Assembly: GCA_027579435.1 (NCBI GenBank)
Contig: JANBPK010001485.1
Coordinates: forward strand, 16,877 to 80,876
DNA: 64,000 nt
Direction of reading: 5' to 3'
From: Candolleomyces eurysporus
Taxonomy: Eukaryota > Basidiomycota > Agaricomycetes > Agaricales > Psathyrellaceae
The notes beneath the pieces were generated by a model. That model made no database searches, had not been told where the DNA came from, and saw nothing but the letters and a program-made list of their open reading frames with translations. Below are positions 11,124 through 23,199 of this stretch, in pieces. The number at the start of each line of letters is the position of its first letter. The stretch's first letter is position 1. A program made the position numbers and the translations under genes.

Positions 11124-11711
11124 AGGCTACGGGACAGAGTACATTTCAAGATTTCTTTTTAGCAGGTAGATTCGTAGTGGAATGGAACCTATCTTGTCAC
11201 GAGCCCAAGTATCAAGGATCATGAGAGTGGTGATCGACGAGCACAAGTGCAGCCGGTACCGATGTTCCACAAGCTTGCTTGTGGTATCGGGTGGGAACCT
11301 CAACCACCCTCAACCACCCCGCCAACATGCTCCGGCATGGCTGCAAAAGAGTGAGAAGTCAAGGGCTATAAAAGCACCATGGCAATTAGGAGTTGGAAAA
11401 TCCTCGGTATCCTCTAACCAACGTCGATCACGAGTGAAAGAAAGGTATGGCTTATAATAATTTATGGTTATAACATCCGCAGAAGAATCGAGAAAGTCGA
11501 TCCGAGATTCGTTCATTGTGCACAGTTGCCAACCTGGAGGCCTCCTGTGACTACAACCCAGTTTCTCCGCATGCTGCTATGGAAGCGTCCCAAGATAATT
11601 TTAAAACGATCCGTTTGCAGTTGGGACGGAAAATTTACGGGAAATAGCCTGGTCATTTGGATATTGATATAAGGTGAGTTACGACTCGCCGTTGTAACCG
11701 ACAGAACAAAA
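11124..11711. other. intergenic region between the two GH5 genes
   Basis: 588 bp without a supported gene. It holds a short direct repeat (CCTCAACCAC twice, about 11298-11317), a TATAAAAG element at 11367-11374 followed only by a 13-codon frame, and a second TATA-like site (GATATAAGG, about 11666) close to the downstream start. The first TATAAAAG may be an upstream promoter of the second GH5 gene or a relic. Confidence 0.45.
11666..11674 (+). promoter_or_regulatory. TATA-like element of the second GH5 endoglucanase
   Basis: GATATAAGG sits about 40 bp before the ATG at 11712, comparable in position to the TATA box of the paralogue. Spacing fits a very short leader. Confidence 0.4.
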
Positions 11712-13659
11712 ATGAAAGCAATCTTCTCTCCACTATCGTCGGTCGTCGTTGCCGCTTTGGCCGTGCGTGTATTCGCAGTGCCGCCTTACGGTCAATGTGG
11801 AGTATGCACTACGTCTTCCTGCCCAAGCACACTTCTGAACCGATCACCGTTCTAGGGCTCAGGCCACACAGGTTCTACGGAATGTGATCCTGGCTACGTC
11901 TGCACGAAGGTGAATGATTGGTACTCCCAATGCCTCCCTGGTCAGGCTACAACGCCTCCGCCTGCTACCACAACAACAAACCCACCCCCTACGCCTACGA
12001 CCTCGAATTCCGCGAGTTCAACCGCATGCCCCGGAGCTGTCGCAAAATTCCGGTTCTTCGGTGTAAACCAATCTGGCGCTGAATTCGGCGAGAACGTGAT
12101 TCCCGTAAGTGCTTGATCTCAGTGGACTCAGCCACCCTACTCGACTGTGCCCTAATGAAACTGCATAGGGAGTATTGGGAACACACTATACCTGGCCAAG
12201 CCCCAGGTCAGACTAGTTTCGCTATCATTCAGGACGTAGCTGACACGGTTCATTTTGCGAAACTGCAGCTCAATCGACTACTTTACCAACCAAGGATTCA
12301 ACACTTTCCGAATCCCCTTCAAGCTTGAACGGTTGAGCCCACCTGGTCGCGGCCTTGGTGGTGCTTTCGACCAGCCTTACCTCCAAGGGCTGAAGCAGGT
12401 GAGCATCGGTTGCCTGAACAACTTCCTCTAGCAGGACTTCTTGTAACAAACTCCCATAGATTGTCGACTACGTTACCAGAACCAAGAATGCTTTTGCTAT
12501 TATTGAGCGTAGGCCAAACTTCTACGGATTCGTCGTGTTGTTACTGATTCTTCGCGTCAGCTCACAACTACATGAGGTACAATGGTAGTGTCATCACTGA
12601 CACCAATGCTTTCGCGAACTGTGAGTGAAGCTATTCTTTTCGAAGATTATCCGCTGACGATTTGTAGGGTGGAGGAGCCTTGCTACTGAATTCGTAAGGA
12701 GTTTTCGATTATTACACTTCGTATGCAACCTGGACTAATGCACTGCAATCCTACAGAGAAGCAACGACAAGGTCATTTTCGGTGAGCATACCGACCGTTT
12801 GGCTTGTGATCTGGCATTTACCTGGCCCCCGCAGACATCATGAACGAGCCCCACACCATGGATGCCCAAGTCGTCTTCAACCTCGTGGGTTACATTCCTC
12901 CCAACGAATTCATTATGGAATGCTCATTGCTTTGGGTAGAACCAAGCCGCCGTTAATGCTATTCGAGCGGCTGGTGCAACCACTCAGCTTATCTTGGTCG
13001 AAGGAACATGTAAGTGTCTTCGAGAGCTCGATAACTACGATTTTCACCGTTGACATCATAAAATAGCATGGACCGGAGCGTGGACTTGGACAACCTCGAG
13101 CGGAAATGGCAACGTCTTTGGAGCAATCCGCGACCCCAACAACAACATCGCCGTTGGTACGTCGACTATTTGTCTGCATTTACTATCTCCTCTTATTGTC
13201 TCGTCTAGAAATGCACCAGTACCTTGATCAAGATGGCTCCGGCACAAGTCCAACCTGCGTCTCCTCCACGATCGGAGCGGAGCGTCTCTCGGCAGCCACT
13301 GACTGGCTGAAGAGGAACAACTTAAAGGGCTTCCTCGGTGAAATCGGAGCCGGTTCTAACGCAAACTGCATTGCCGCGGTTAGAGGTGCTATGTGCTCTA
13401 TGCAGACTTCCGGCGTCTGGATCGGTGAGAATACTTAGCTTTTTAGCGATGCGAACACATCTGATATCTTTGCTCCTACTGCTCAGGCGTTGCATGGTGG
13501 GCAGCCGGCCCTTGGTGGGGAGATGTAAGTCTTTCGATACCGATTCCCGACGAATGGTATATTGATTTCCCGGTCATCTAGTACTTCCAATCCATTGAGC
13601 CTCCCAATGGTGCTGCCATCTCTCAAATTCTCCCACAGGCCTTGAAGCCATTCCTTTAG
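11712..13659 (+). CDS. secreted GH5 endo-beta-1,4-glucanase with N-terminal CBM1
   Basis: The signal peptide is [23 protein letters not shown] fungal CBM1 follows: [17 protein letters not shown] then [19 protein letters not shown], with the Cys and aromatic Tyr/Trp/Tyr pattern that binds cellulose. A Pro/Thr linker ([14 protein letters not shown]) leads to the GH5 domain: [59 protein letters not shown], catalytic acid in DIMNEPH (about 12840), [31 protein letters not shown], nucleophile in [11 protein letters not shown] (about 13345), and the end LKPFL with TAG at 13657-13659. It has more than ten introns. It arose by tandem duplication with the upstream gene, or both from a common ancestor. 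Family members act on amorphous cellulose; activity is inferred. Confidence 0.95.
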
Positions 13660-14753
13660 ATTCCCACTGCGCCCCGGCTCTAGCCTTTAAGCTTTGTGGA
13701 TTGTGATTCGCTATAACCTGCTATAACACACGAAATATGATGATGATTTCGAATTCTTCTCCCGACCCATCATGATGACGCCGTTCCATGTGCGTCCGAT
13801 CAAACTAACCGAAAGACATGAGAGCCCCTCCTACATCGGCTCGGAGTTTTGAGCTTATTTGCCAACCCTCCCGTCAAAGTCTACAGTCGTACAGTTTCAT
13901 GGCCCACAAAGACAGAACTGGGAATCAACGTGCATCAAACTTTGTGAAGATGCTTATCCGATCCTGATAGCACAAAATATTCGGACCATTTCACCCTCCG
14001 ATAGCTGACTTACAAGAAACGTTCAACGGGAAAGCCTCTGCAGCTTGGGGTTCTCTCATCGATATCAACAAATGCGATCCTTATCCGTTCCTTGAACTGA
14101 CGGGATGCCCGAATTGAACACATACAGGCTAGGTCCGGTCGTGCTTTGATGCGTGTTAACGAGGCGTGTTTCGTCCATTGCCGCCCTGGGTGAAGAATGC
14201 CTGCGTGAGTTTGCGTCGAGGAACTCCATTCCAGTGCCACTGCCCAGGAAATGCCCAGCAATGCAAATCATTTTCTTAGCATTCGAGAACGACAAGTTAA
14301 TTTCTCTTTTCGTCGTACTTGATCGAGGGCGTGAAAATTCCACGGGTGTTAACAGGAGGAAGCAAAACGAGGTATGAACGTGCGTGCAGATATTGACACT
14401 CGCCTCGAGGCCAGTGCAACTTAAAATTCCCAGTAGTTGAGCAGAGTTGGCTCCAGAAGGAGAGGAGTTACTTGGGTCGTCCCACTGGCACCGCCGGTTT
14501 GTGGCTGGGGACGGACTGATGGCACCGCCCAAACTGCTGGATGAGCGCAGGTCTCTCACAACTGCCTGCACAGACAGAGAAGCGATCTCATGTCCCACAT
14601 GTCAGTAAGTCCTTCTATCTCCTGACCTGATAAAAATAATTATAACTCGAGAAGCATGATAGTTACCCTGGTAGAGCTTCTCGGCCCCCCATACTGCTTC
14701 GGTAGCCCGCCGGTTGTACTTCCAGGTGTAGAGCCAAAGTCTCCAGCTGCAGG
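13660..14753. other. intergenic region without a supported gene
   Basis: 1094 bp between the second GH5 gene and the permease. The longest open frame (minus strand, 14065-14598) shows no domain, signal or codon pattern I trust. The right end contains the permease leader. I see no repeat or RNA gene. Confidence 0.5.
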
Positions 14754-17446
14754 ATGTCGACCACCAAGAAACCTTTCGGAGAGCGGCTGAAGAGTGTTTC
14801 TCTCATCTTCGCGTGAGTGCTCCCAGCTTCATGGCGTTATCAGCACCTTGAAATTCACATCTTTCCAGCTGTGGGACAGCCTTATTTTCCGATGGTACGA
14901 TGGTGTCTTTGATGTTAAATCCATGATACTTACATGGATCTGAACTTGAAGGTTATGCAAATGGAATCATTGGAAGCGGTATGTTGTCCCTCCTCGTAGA
15001 CTCTGATTATGTTGCTAATGCGAGTGTTGAATTCCAACAGTTAATACTCGTGCGTCCTTCTGCCGCCTATGTGCAGCCCGTTGGACTCGTTTTCCGACCT
15101 CTGAACGTCGACAGTGTTAACAAGGATCTATGGAAGAGAAGCTCTAGACAATCACTCTTACAGCAGGACTTTGAGTAGTCTTGCATTTGCAGGAACTATT
15201 GTCGGAATGCTCTTGTTCGGTACGTTCATTTCCTCTGCTTACCGACATGGTTACAGGCTTAACCATCGGCTGTGACCAGGGTATCTCTCTGATAAAATCG
15301 GCCGGAAGTTTGGAATGGTAGAAGCAGTAGTTCTCTCTCCAAAACTGCTCGAAGTACTCATTACCTCCAGATGTCCGCCACTGCTATCGTCGTCGTTTTC
15401 TCCGGCCTTTCCGCTGCTTCGTCTGGGGCAAACGGGAGCCTTGGAGGAATGCTGGCTATGCTCAGCGCTATGAGGTTGGAGCTCTCATTTGTCATTCTGG
15501 TCCTTCACTGATGATCCTTCCAGGTTCCTTCTCGGTATTGGTGTCGGTGCAGAATATCCATGTGGCTCAGTCTCAGCCTCCGAGCAGTCTGAAGAATCGG
15601 GAATTAACAAGAACGCCCAGCATCGGTGGTTCACGTTGGCTACGAGTAAGATCTTCCCGGGCGACCTTCCCAGCATGTACTAAATTGCCTCTTAGATTCC
15701 ATGATCGACTTTGGCTTCGTCGTTTCCGCGTTTGTTCCACTTGTGTTGTATTGGATGTGAGTCGAGGTCATTTTCACTATCCCAGTCGTTAACTATTGTT
15801 CTTTTCCAGCTTCGGCAACAACCATTTACGCGCTGTTTGGCGTCTATCACTAGGCCTTGGAGTGATCCCAGCCGCAGCTGTGTTCCTCTGGCGTCTGAGG
15901 ATGGAAGAACCAGCAAGGTACAGGAAGGACTCGATGAAACACGCTCGAATCCCATACTTGTTGATCCTTCGACGATACTGGGTCTCCCTTGCAGCCGTTT
16001 CATTTGTTTGGTGAGTACTCGTTTAGCTTCCTGCCAGTGTGATGTTCTAACAGTGTTGATCAGGTTCCTATACGATTTCATTGTGTGAGTATTCTTTATG
16101 TCTCTCGACATTCACGTCCCGACATAGATTTTGCGACCCAGGTACCCAGTAAGTACTCCTCATAAACTATGCACTGTCTATGATTTACGGTTTTCTTCCA
16201 TAGTTTGGACTCTACTCTTCTATTATCGTGGACAAGTCAGTATTTCATCATCTCACCATATCGTGCACACTAAATGACCGATGCTACTCAGCATTACAGG
16301 CGGGTCCACTGACCTTGAGGTTGTGTTTGGATGGAACGTTGTTATCAAGTAGGTGATTTTGGCTGTTGATCCCACAACCGTTATTCATTCAATTCGTTAG
16401 CTTGTTCTACATGCCTGGAACCCTTGGTGGTGCATTCATTGTCGACTACCTGGGACCCAAATACACATTGGTAAGCTCACTACCTTGTTTGAATTTGCTA
16501 CCATAATCCCTTATCCTCATTCTCCACTCTTAGATCACAGGATTGCTCTGTCAAGCGCTCGTTGGCTTTATCATGAGCGGTCTCTATAAGCAGTGCGTCG
16601 TCCATCATCTGGATCTGTCTGCGGCTGCTGTTTGACAAATATGCTCCTAGGCTGACCAGCAAGATTGCTGCGTTCGCTGTAAGAAAAGTCATCTCAAACT
16701 CGAGTCTATTAGCTCACCAAACTCCAGGTTGTCTATGGGATTTTCCTAAGCTTCGGTGAACTCGGTTCGTATCTTCCTCCCACTTCAACTTGCGGACGCC
16801 GTTGCCAAAGCTGATCGTCGCTGATAGGACCTGGTAACTGTATGGGTCTGCTCGCCAGCAAGACTAGCCCAACGGCTATCCGAGGACAGTACTACGGACT
16901 GGCAGCAGCCATTGGAAAGGTTGGCGCCTTTGTTGGCACCTGGGGTCAGTAGAACGATTCATTACTTCTTGAATTTAGTCGCTGAAAGTCTCGCAGCGTT
17001 CCCACCTATCATCGAAGGTTAGCTCTCTACTACTCATCAAATATCTCAGAAGACTGAATGTCCCCCATCAGCGTTCGGAGGAGCATCCTCCACGCGAGGA
17101 AACACAGGGCCATTCTGGATCGCCAGTGGTGCGTAAGAAGAGTGGGTATAAATCGCGTCGAAGCTAACGTCGTTCCAGGACTTGCGATCCTGAGTGCCAC
17201 TACAGCGTTCTTTTTCATTACTCCTCTGTCCCATGACGGTATGGAAAAAGAGGATCGTGCAGTAAGTGACTCGTCGACGTATCCGAAAGCAAGTTGGATT
17301 GATCATTGGGGCAGTTCCGAGAATATCTTGAAGCCAATGGATTCAACACTTCGACCATGGGTCTTCCTGAATACAGCTCAGACACTTCATCCGTCGACGT
17401 ACAAATCGACGAGAAGAAGGCTGAGGCTAAGGTCGAAGAAGTCTAA
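14754..17446 (+). CDS. Git1-type glycerophosphoinositol/glycerophosphodiester permease (MFS)
   Basis: A plasma-membrane proton symporter of the major facilitator superfamily. Yeast Git1 imports glycerophosphoinositol and glycerophosphocholine as phosphate, inositol or choline sources. Visible features: cytosolic start [17 protein letters not shown], first helix [17 protein letters not shown], loop 2-3 motif [130 protein letters not shown], and a C-terminal acidic tail ending [12 protein letters not shown] is at 17444-17446. These motifs match Git1 rather than sugar or Pho84-type phosphate carriers. About seventeen short introns break the gene into very small exons. The start at 14754 gives the usual short cytosolic N-terminus. 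Confidence 0.9.
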
Positions 17447-17714
17447 AGTGAACAAGCCAGGGCTTTTGACTGGCTTGGCTTATGCCTTGATCATGATCTG
17501 CTTTCATATACGTCGCCTCTGATGACCATCCATGCCTTTGATGTAATAACGACCCGTTTCTCTTATATACCAATGTTTCTTCTCTCTATCCTTGGCCACT
17601 GGCAGTTGAGAATATCCCGAGTGGCCGACAGGGGTGATAGTACCTTTTGCGGTCGAAATTTTTCCAAAACAGGATTGCCACCGTCTCGCAATCGCTTGTT
17701 TCTCAACCACCACG

Positions 17715-18130
17715 ATGTCCTCCGATCAGAATAATTCGAAGTCGTCCTGGCACACCGCGTATGGCATTCCTAGCCAGTATTCCTCGGTATAATGCAAAAC
17801 AACTGATCAATACGCTGTAGGACCATCAAGGTGCCGTTTGCGTCTCCCAAACATGCCTTGATTGCGAAGCAGACCATCGAAGTCGACGCTGAGTTGCAAC
17901 CTTCCGCCGTGAAGAGGACTATTACGGTAGACGGGGAGAACTTGATTGCGTATGTAGAATTCGATAATCTCACCCTGTTCAGTGATTCAAAGTGCTACCG
18001 CAGTCGGTTCGACACAGCGACAATCCGACTTGCACGTCTAACGACGAATGCGTTTCTCGAGAATGTAGATTTGGTTGTCAGGACTCTCGAAGAGTTCGGG
18101 GAAGATGCTGAAAACAAACCCAAACCATGA
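17715..18130 (+). CDS. PCC1: EKC/KEOPS complex subunit Pcc1
   Basis: A small dimerising subunit of EKC/KEOPS, the complex that makes the t6A modification of ANN-decoding tRNAs and also affects telomeres and transcription. Exons: 17715-17758, 17821-17949, 18004-18130. The spliced protein is about 100 aa: a short polar start MSSDQNNSKSSWHTA, then TIKVPFASPKHALIAKQTIE, a middle strand region, and the family's C-terminal helix signature RFDTATIRLARLTTNAFLEN followed by VDLVVRTLEEFG. The third exon starts after CCGCAG at 18003; the earlier AG acceptors break the frame. Length and domain order match the family. It lies 584 bp after the permease start of tail and is convergent with the Ebp1-like gene. 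Confidence 0.9.
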
Positions 18131-18352
18131 CACTCAAAACAACAGCTATAGAGCGAGCGGTATCAGAGAACGAGGCAAGATTCGACTATTTGCAATTGAC
18201 TATTTCTGTCACCATTGTCCAAAAGTTCAAAGCATGGAATACATAGGCATAATGCGTCAATGGAAGGCCGTTTGATTGCTAACCGACGATGCCAAATTTG
18301 TTCTGCTCATATTCTACGTTCACCCTTTTCAATCACTATTCGTTCTATTCCT

Positions 18353-20028
18353 TCACTCGGCCTGGGTCTCGCCTTCAGCCTTCTTCGCGGCCTTCTTTTT
18401 GCTCTTCTTATTCTCTCGCAAGGCGCGCGTCAAAAGGGTCTTCAACTCTTCGTCTCCAACTTCCTTTTCAGTCTTAAGGAGCTCAGGCTTATACCAGACC
18501 GGGGGATGACTGATCAGAGATGGACCACCAGACAAGAGGGCGATGGTGAAGTGGAACCCAGCGACGAATGTATTTCCTGGGGTATATCTATCAGGGGGGA
18601 AGACGTCAAACACAGGATAGATGGTATATGCTTGGAAGAAAGCTTACAAGACTTCGTATGGCTTGACAAGACTGTGTTGCACAGCTTCCTGTAAACCCAT
18701 GCGGGATCTTTTCTCATCCTCGAGAACGCGGATGTTGAAGGGGAACGATCCAGCCTTCTTCTGGACCTCAGAGAAGATAGCTCGGGAATTTTTCATTTTC
18801 AGTTGATAGGTGACAGTGGAATCCCGCTGATAGATGGATGTCCGGGTGTCCTCCGAACGAGCCTAGAAAACAATAATGACGTTAGAATATCAAAGAAGAG
18901 CAAAGTGGTGACGCCAAGAATAAAGTTGGCTCCATGAAACTTACCTTCCCGTCTTCGCCGGTCGACACAAGGATGTCAATACCCCAGACTTCACCTTCCG
19001 CGAACGTAGCAGCCTCAAAGTCACGCTTCTGGGCCTCGCTAGGGTTGAGGATAATGCGCTTCTTGCCATCGATCACGTTCTGGGTCTGCTGGCAGGAAAG
19101 CATACCTAAATTACGGCGCCAGGGGTAAGTTAAGAATGGGAGTATGATATTGCCGTTGGGCAGAATGTCACACCTTCAACAGGTTTGCAGTCCCACTGCG
19201 CTGCCGATCTACCCACGATCTCAGTAACACTCCAGTTCTTGTTGCCGACTTTTACGGTACGCATGGCGGCCTCTGCAGCAGTGTACGCGGCCTTGATGAC
19301 ATCGGCACGTCGACCAGTGACGGGATTTGAAGCGTCAGCACCGACAACAATGGTTTCTGCGCTGATGGAGGCGAATCCATCGATATGTGCTCCAAGCTGG
19401 ATCTTGACGACGTCATTTTTGGCCAAAACTTGAATGGCTTGGGGGTCGGAGCTATTGACCAACAAGATAATTCATAGGAAAAAAGGATTCTCAGGTTAAG
19501 GGACACAATGTCGGCTGAAAAAAGGCAGCATCGGACGTACGCGATGGGCGAAAAGTGGGCAACAGCATTGTTGACGGAAATGGAAGTCGGGAACGCGACA
19601 CCTGGAAGACACGACGTTATTTTGACCGTCTAAATGGTAGAACGCGATGACGCACCCTTGGGAACCTTGACACCCTTGACAGACTTGTTGTACACGGCGC
19701 TCGTGCCTTGCTCAATGAGCTTGTCACCCTCAATGCAGAGATCGATCACTTGGGCTCCTTCCACGGCCAATTCAATCAGCTTTTTGGTGACATTGTGCAC
19801 GATGTCTGCCGCAGTCTATAGAGAAAGGCTGGTCAGCAATCCATTTGGTCCAGAGCCAAAGATTGGGTGACTTCGTTCGACGATGAAAAATGATGTTATC
19901 TGGATCTGTTGACAAGATCTCACCTTGTACTTCGTGACATCGGCCTCAGCGATAGCAGGCTTGGCCTCTGGCGCTGCCGCCGCGTCTGGTGCTGCGGAGG
20001 TGGTCGCTGGCTTGTCGGTGTCGGTCAT
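18353..20028 (-). CDS. Ebp1/PA2G4-like protein (inactive methionine aminopeptidase fold)
   Basis: Homologue of human PA2G4/Ebp1 and fission yeast Cdb4: a pita-bread-fold protein without peptidase activity that binds ribosomes near the exit tunnel and acts in growth control. The start ATG at 20028 gives MTDTDKPATTSAAPDAAAAP, an Ala-rich acidic leader, then TAADIVHNVTKKLIELAVEG, LIEQGTSAVYNKSVKGVKVP, KGVAFPTSISVNNAVAHFSP, VVKIQLGAHIDGFASISAET, SAAQWDCKPVEGMLSCQQTQ, EGEVWGIDILVSTGEDGKAR, FPFNIRVLEDEKRSRMGLQE, and VKPYEVLYTPGNTFVAGFHF (exons joined by me). The C-terminus is Lys-rich (ENKKSKKKAAKKAEG), as in the family, where it supports nucleolar location and RNA binding. There are about six introns. 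Confidence 0.92.
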
Positions 20029-20322
20029 GGCGTAGGTGGTAGTTGTGAGGGCAAAAGGAGGAAGGCTTGTGAGACTGGTTGGCCAGGCAGAAACTCTCTA
20101 GAATGATCAGACGTCAGTTTCCTTATCGGGATGAAGCCCCTCTTGGAGGCAAGGAAGGAGACGGAAGAAAATAAAGCCAGATAATATGGGACATGTATGA
20201 TGTAGTACAATATCCGTGAAAGCGAATAAGAAGGAGATAGCAAGATAACAACTAACAAGAGGCTGGTAAGATACAACAACAAGAAGATTTCTAAGATACA
20301 GCATGTTCAATCCAAAGGTCCG

Positions 20323-22249
20323 TTACAAATCCTTCTTCGCAATGAAGACTCTCACAGAGCGACACAGGTCGCTGGGATCGTGTTGCATTTGTGGTGGGGG
20401 CCCTGTGTCTTGGGACGGGCGTTTATCACGGTCAAACTCGTTTCGCCATTTGCGACATTCCGGACGGTCTCCAGGCGTTTCTGGCCACCCAATGGTCGTG
20501 CCCATCCTTTCTCGCATATTGATTCGGTCGGTCATATCACTGTAAGTCCGTTAGTCGGCGTTTGAAAAGCAAGAAGATGACAAGGATTCGCTTACTTGAG
20601 CCAGCTGTTCCAATCCCGGGCAAACAGCTGTTGAAGGGTAATATCAGTTTGGGCAAACCGCTCCACATGGTCTTCATAGAACAGTTTCTGATATTCGCGC
20701 CAGATGGGATCCTTGCACGCAACTATGGTATTGACAGTGCGGGACAGGTGCATTGTTGTCCACCGATGAGGTCCGCCAAGATTTTTAGCCGAATACATCG
20801 CTCGTAGCGAATTGTTGTCGGTGTTGAACGGCCGTGCCACGTTCGACAGGTTCAGCTCAAATGGCCGATCCACCCCTCCTCGACTTGAGGGTCGAAGTGA
20901 TTCTGCAGAGTGTCGCAGTCGAAGANGGGGGGAGTGTGTCACTGTTGGGAGGGAGGAAGACCTTGTACGGGGGATGTGTTTTGACGTCGGAGAAAAAGGT
21001 AGAAAGATAGAAAGGAAGGACGGATAACAGATTTGCTGATAGAAAACGGCTAGACAGCATCGAATCCCAAGAGGCCTTGATCCGAGTATGGTCTTGGGGG
21101 TGTTTTTTAAGGAGCGAAGTCTCTCTATCCGAGCTAGAGCTCGAGTGCGATGTTTGAGAACTAATTGACGAGTCTGCCATGAGATTCGCGAACTGCGATT
21201 TCGAGACAGTTTTGTGCCGTGTAAGTTCTTGAATCTTTGTTCGCAGATGGGACGCAGATGGTCGCCGTCCGACTGTCTGTGGGGAAGATTCACGCAGAAA
21301 TCCTAGGCTTGAGGAGGACGAGTCCCTGAATCCGTTCAGAGATAAGTCCAAGTCTTCAGTTTTGGGTGATAGTGGAGCTTCAGGAGGCATCGTGGTACAC
21401 GGGAAGATCAAATCTTCTTCAATCAGCTGTGAAGGGAATTGTGCGTTAGATTCAAAAAAGTGATTGAGAAGCACACCGGTACCTCAAGTACTCCGCCGGG
21501 TTTCATGACCCTAGAAATCTCCTAGAACCAGGCCTTGTCAAAATGACCTAATCCATATCAGGATGGAAACGTACCTCCAAAACAAATTGCCACTAGATTA
21601 TGACCTTGTTAGTAATGAGCTTGGCATGATTACACGTACTCACTTCATCCTCTGGAACTCCGAGCCCAATGTAAGCAATGCGAACGAAGTCAAATTGCGA
21701 CGATGGGAAAGGAAGTCCATCCAAACTACGGGTGTGTAAGCTTCAAGATGGATCTGCGAGTCATTGAAACTGCACTAACAGATTGCCGTGTGCCCATTTC
21801 ACCCGCTCAGTCAGATGGCGATAGTGCTCCAGGTCCTGAAGATTCGGCTGGACGTTGGCGATATCAAAGCCGACGATGGTGCTGGACTGCTCCAAGGGTT
21901 AATATATCAGCAACCATTTCGCCGCCGAAAGATATCCGGGGACCCACTGTCCACTGTTTAGCGGCCTCAATCGACCAAAAGCCTCCTCCACAACCCAAAT
22001 CCAGCACAACTTGCGGTGGCCGCTCGAATTGATGCATGGTGAGACCCCGACAAGAGCTGACAAGGAACATGTGCTCCCAGATATCACTGTAGCTTCATCG
22101 GTGAGAGCCGCGAAATTGAAGAAACTATTTGCTCACAAATCTACCATGCCATTCGAATATTCAAATGGATAGGGTACTGCCCCTGGCTTCCGCCTGCAAC
22201 GTCTGCTGCTCAGCAGCTGGTCTTGCACGTCCTTTTCTACGGCGGCCAT
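20323..22249 (-). CDS. SAM-dependent methyltransferase with large Ser-rich insert
   Basis: The start ATG at 22249 gives MAAVEKDVQDQLLSSRRCRR, then PYPFEYSNGMVDL and, after an intron, DIWEHMFLVSSCRGLTMHQF. Motif I is VVLDLGCGGGFWSIEAAKQW. A second intron (starting GTGGGT) is followed by SSTIVGFDIANVQPNLQDLE (motif II, Asp after the strand), WAHGNLLDGLPFPSSQFDFV, RIAYIGLGVPEDEWQFVLEE and the motif III-like ISRVMKPGGVLELIEEDLIF. A Ser/Thr-rich insertion of about 150 residues follows, then LSNVARPFNTDNNSLRAMYS, the C-terminal region after LQQLFARDWNSWLK, and the end VFIAKKDL. The substrate is unknown; this is a class I methyltransferase of a type common in Agaricomycetes. The frame breaks at the N at 20926 beside a G run, probably a base-call problem rather than a pseudogene. 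Confidence 0.82.
20926..20926. other. ambiguous base beside a G run, frame-breaking
   Basis: GAAGANGGGG lies inside the methyltransferase coding region. The frames on the two sides are both clearly coding but differ, so one base is missing or extra here. Confidence 0.8.
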
Positions 22250-22598
22250 TGTCCAGGGCGCGGGACGGAGGAAACACGGGGGAACAGAAGGGTAAGTGGA
22301 CAACCACCTAGCGACAGATATAAGGGACTGAAAGTGGCTGCTCTGCTTTTGAATGGTCTGCGCTTACCATGATGATGGCACGACAGTTCTGGAAAATGGA
22401 GTCCCTGCAAGGTATTTTGCCGTTAGGCGCTAAGGGTTTGCATCAATCTCACCGAGTATCCGCATCGAGCAATACGTTCCGTGTGACGGCACGTGCCATA
22501 CTCTCGGTTTCGTTCCCACGCTTCATACGGCTGTTCCGAGTTCTGTTCACGGCCAACCAGCCGTCACCAATTCCTTGTCGTCGCCATCGTTCTGCACG
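22250..22598. promoter_or_regulatory. divergent promoter region, methyltransferase / NDUFB8
   Basis: 349 bp between two divergent starts. No gene of its own is supported. It should contain both promoters and leaders; no TATA box stands out. Confidence 0.5.
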
Positions 22599-23199
22599 AT
22601 GAGCTCACTAAACTTGATTCGCCAGGCCTCGTCCATTCGTGCTGCCTCAAGACTACTCGCCTCAGCACCTCCTCGAGCGGCGCTGGCCAGGTCATATGCT
22701 ACCCCTCCCCAGGAAGTCGACCCTCAGATGGATGGCTATCCCCAACTTCCCTTCATCCAACGAGGCACCTTGCCAGCGAGGGGATGGGATGACATGCTCG
22801 AGCGACGAAACTTTGGCGAACCAGTGGGTCCACGTTCATTCGCTCAAACTCCATTGGCATTAACCATGCCTTTTTGACCACTTAGATCCACGAACAAGAG
22901 GAGCTTCTCTCCATGTGGGGACCAGACGTCCCAGTCGTAGACCCTAGCGTCGCTGCGCGTCAGTTCCTTATTGCCGTCACCGGCTTTGTCGCGTTTGGCT
23001 TCACAGTCAAATACGCTTTGGCCCAGGATCCTCCCGTCATTCGTCGCGAGTATCCTTATAATGGCCTCATCAAGGAACTCGGTGGGTTGGAAGAGAATAA
23101 AGTGAGTTGCTCAACTCCTCTGAGCGCGAATCTTTGCTGACTGTGCTTTGTGAAATTGATATCAAGGCAAGAACCGAAAGCCTTGATGATAGCGAGTGA
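22599..23199 (+). CDS. mitochondrial complex I subunit NDUFB8
   Basis: An accessory subunit of the membrane arm of NADH:ubiquinone oxidoreductase. Exons: 22599-22823, 22886-23101, 23167-23199. The first 37 or so residues form a mitochondrial presequence rich in Arg, Ser, Ala (MSSLNLIRQASSIRAASRLL). The conserved region follows: DPQMDGYPQLPFIQRGTLPA, RGWDDMLERRNFGEP, HEQEELLSMWGPDVPVVDPS, a single membrane helix FLIAVTGFVAFGFTVKYAL and REYPYNGLIKELGG. TGA is at 23197-23199. The protein is about 157 aa, normal for the fungal subunit. The start at 22599 is the first ATG that gives the presequence; in-frame codons upstream are not ATG. Confidence 0.92.

Noticed and set aside
14065..14598. 177-codon minus-strand frame before the permease
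   Set aside because: No motif, signal peptide or splice support; composition looks like chance.
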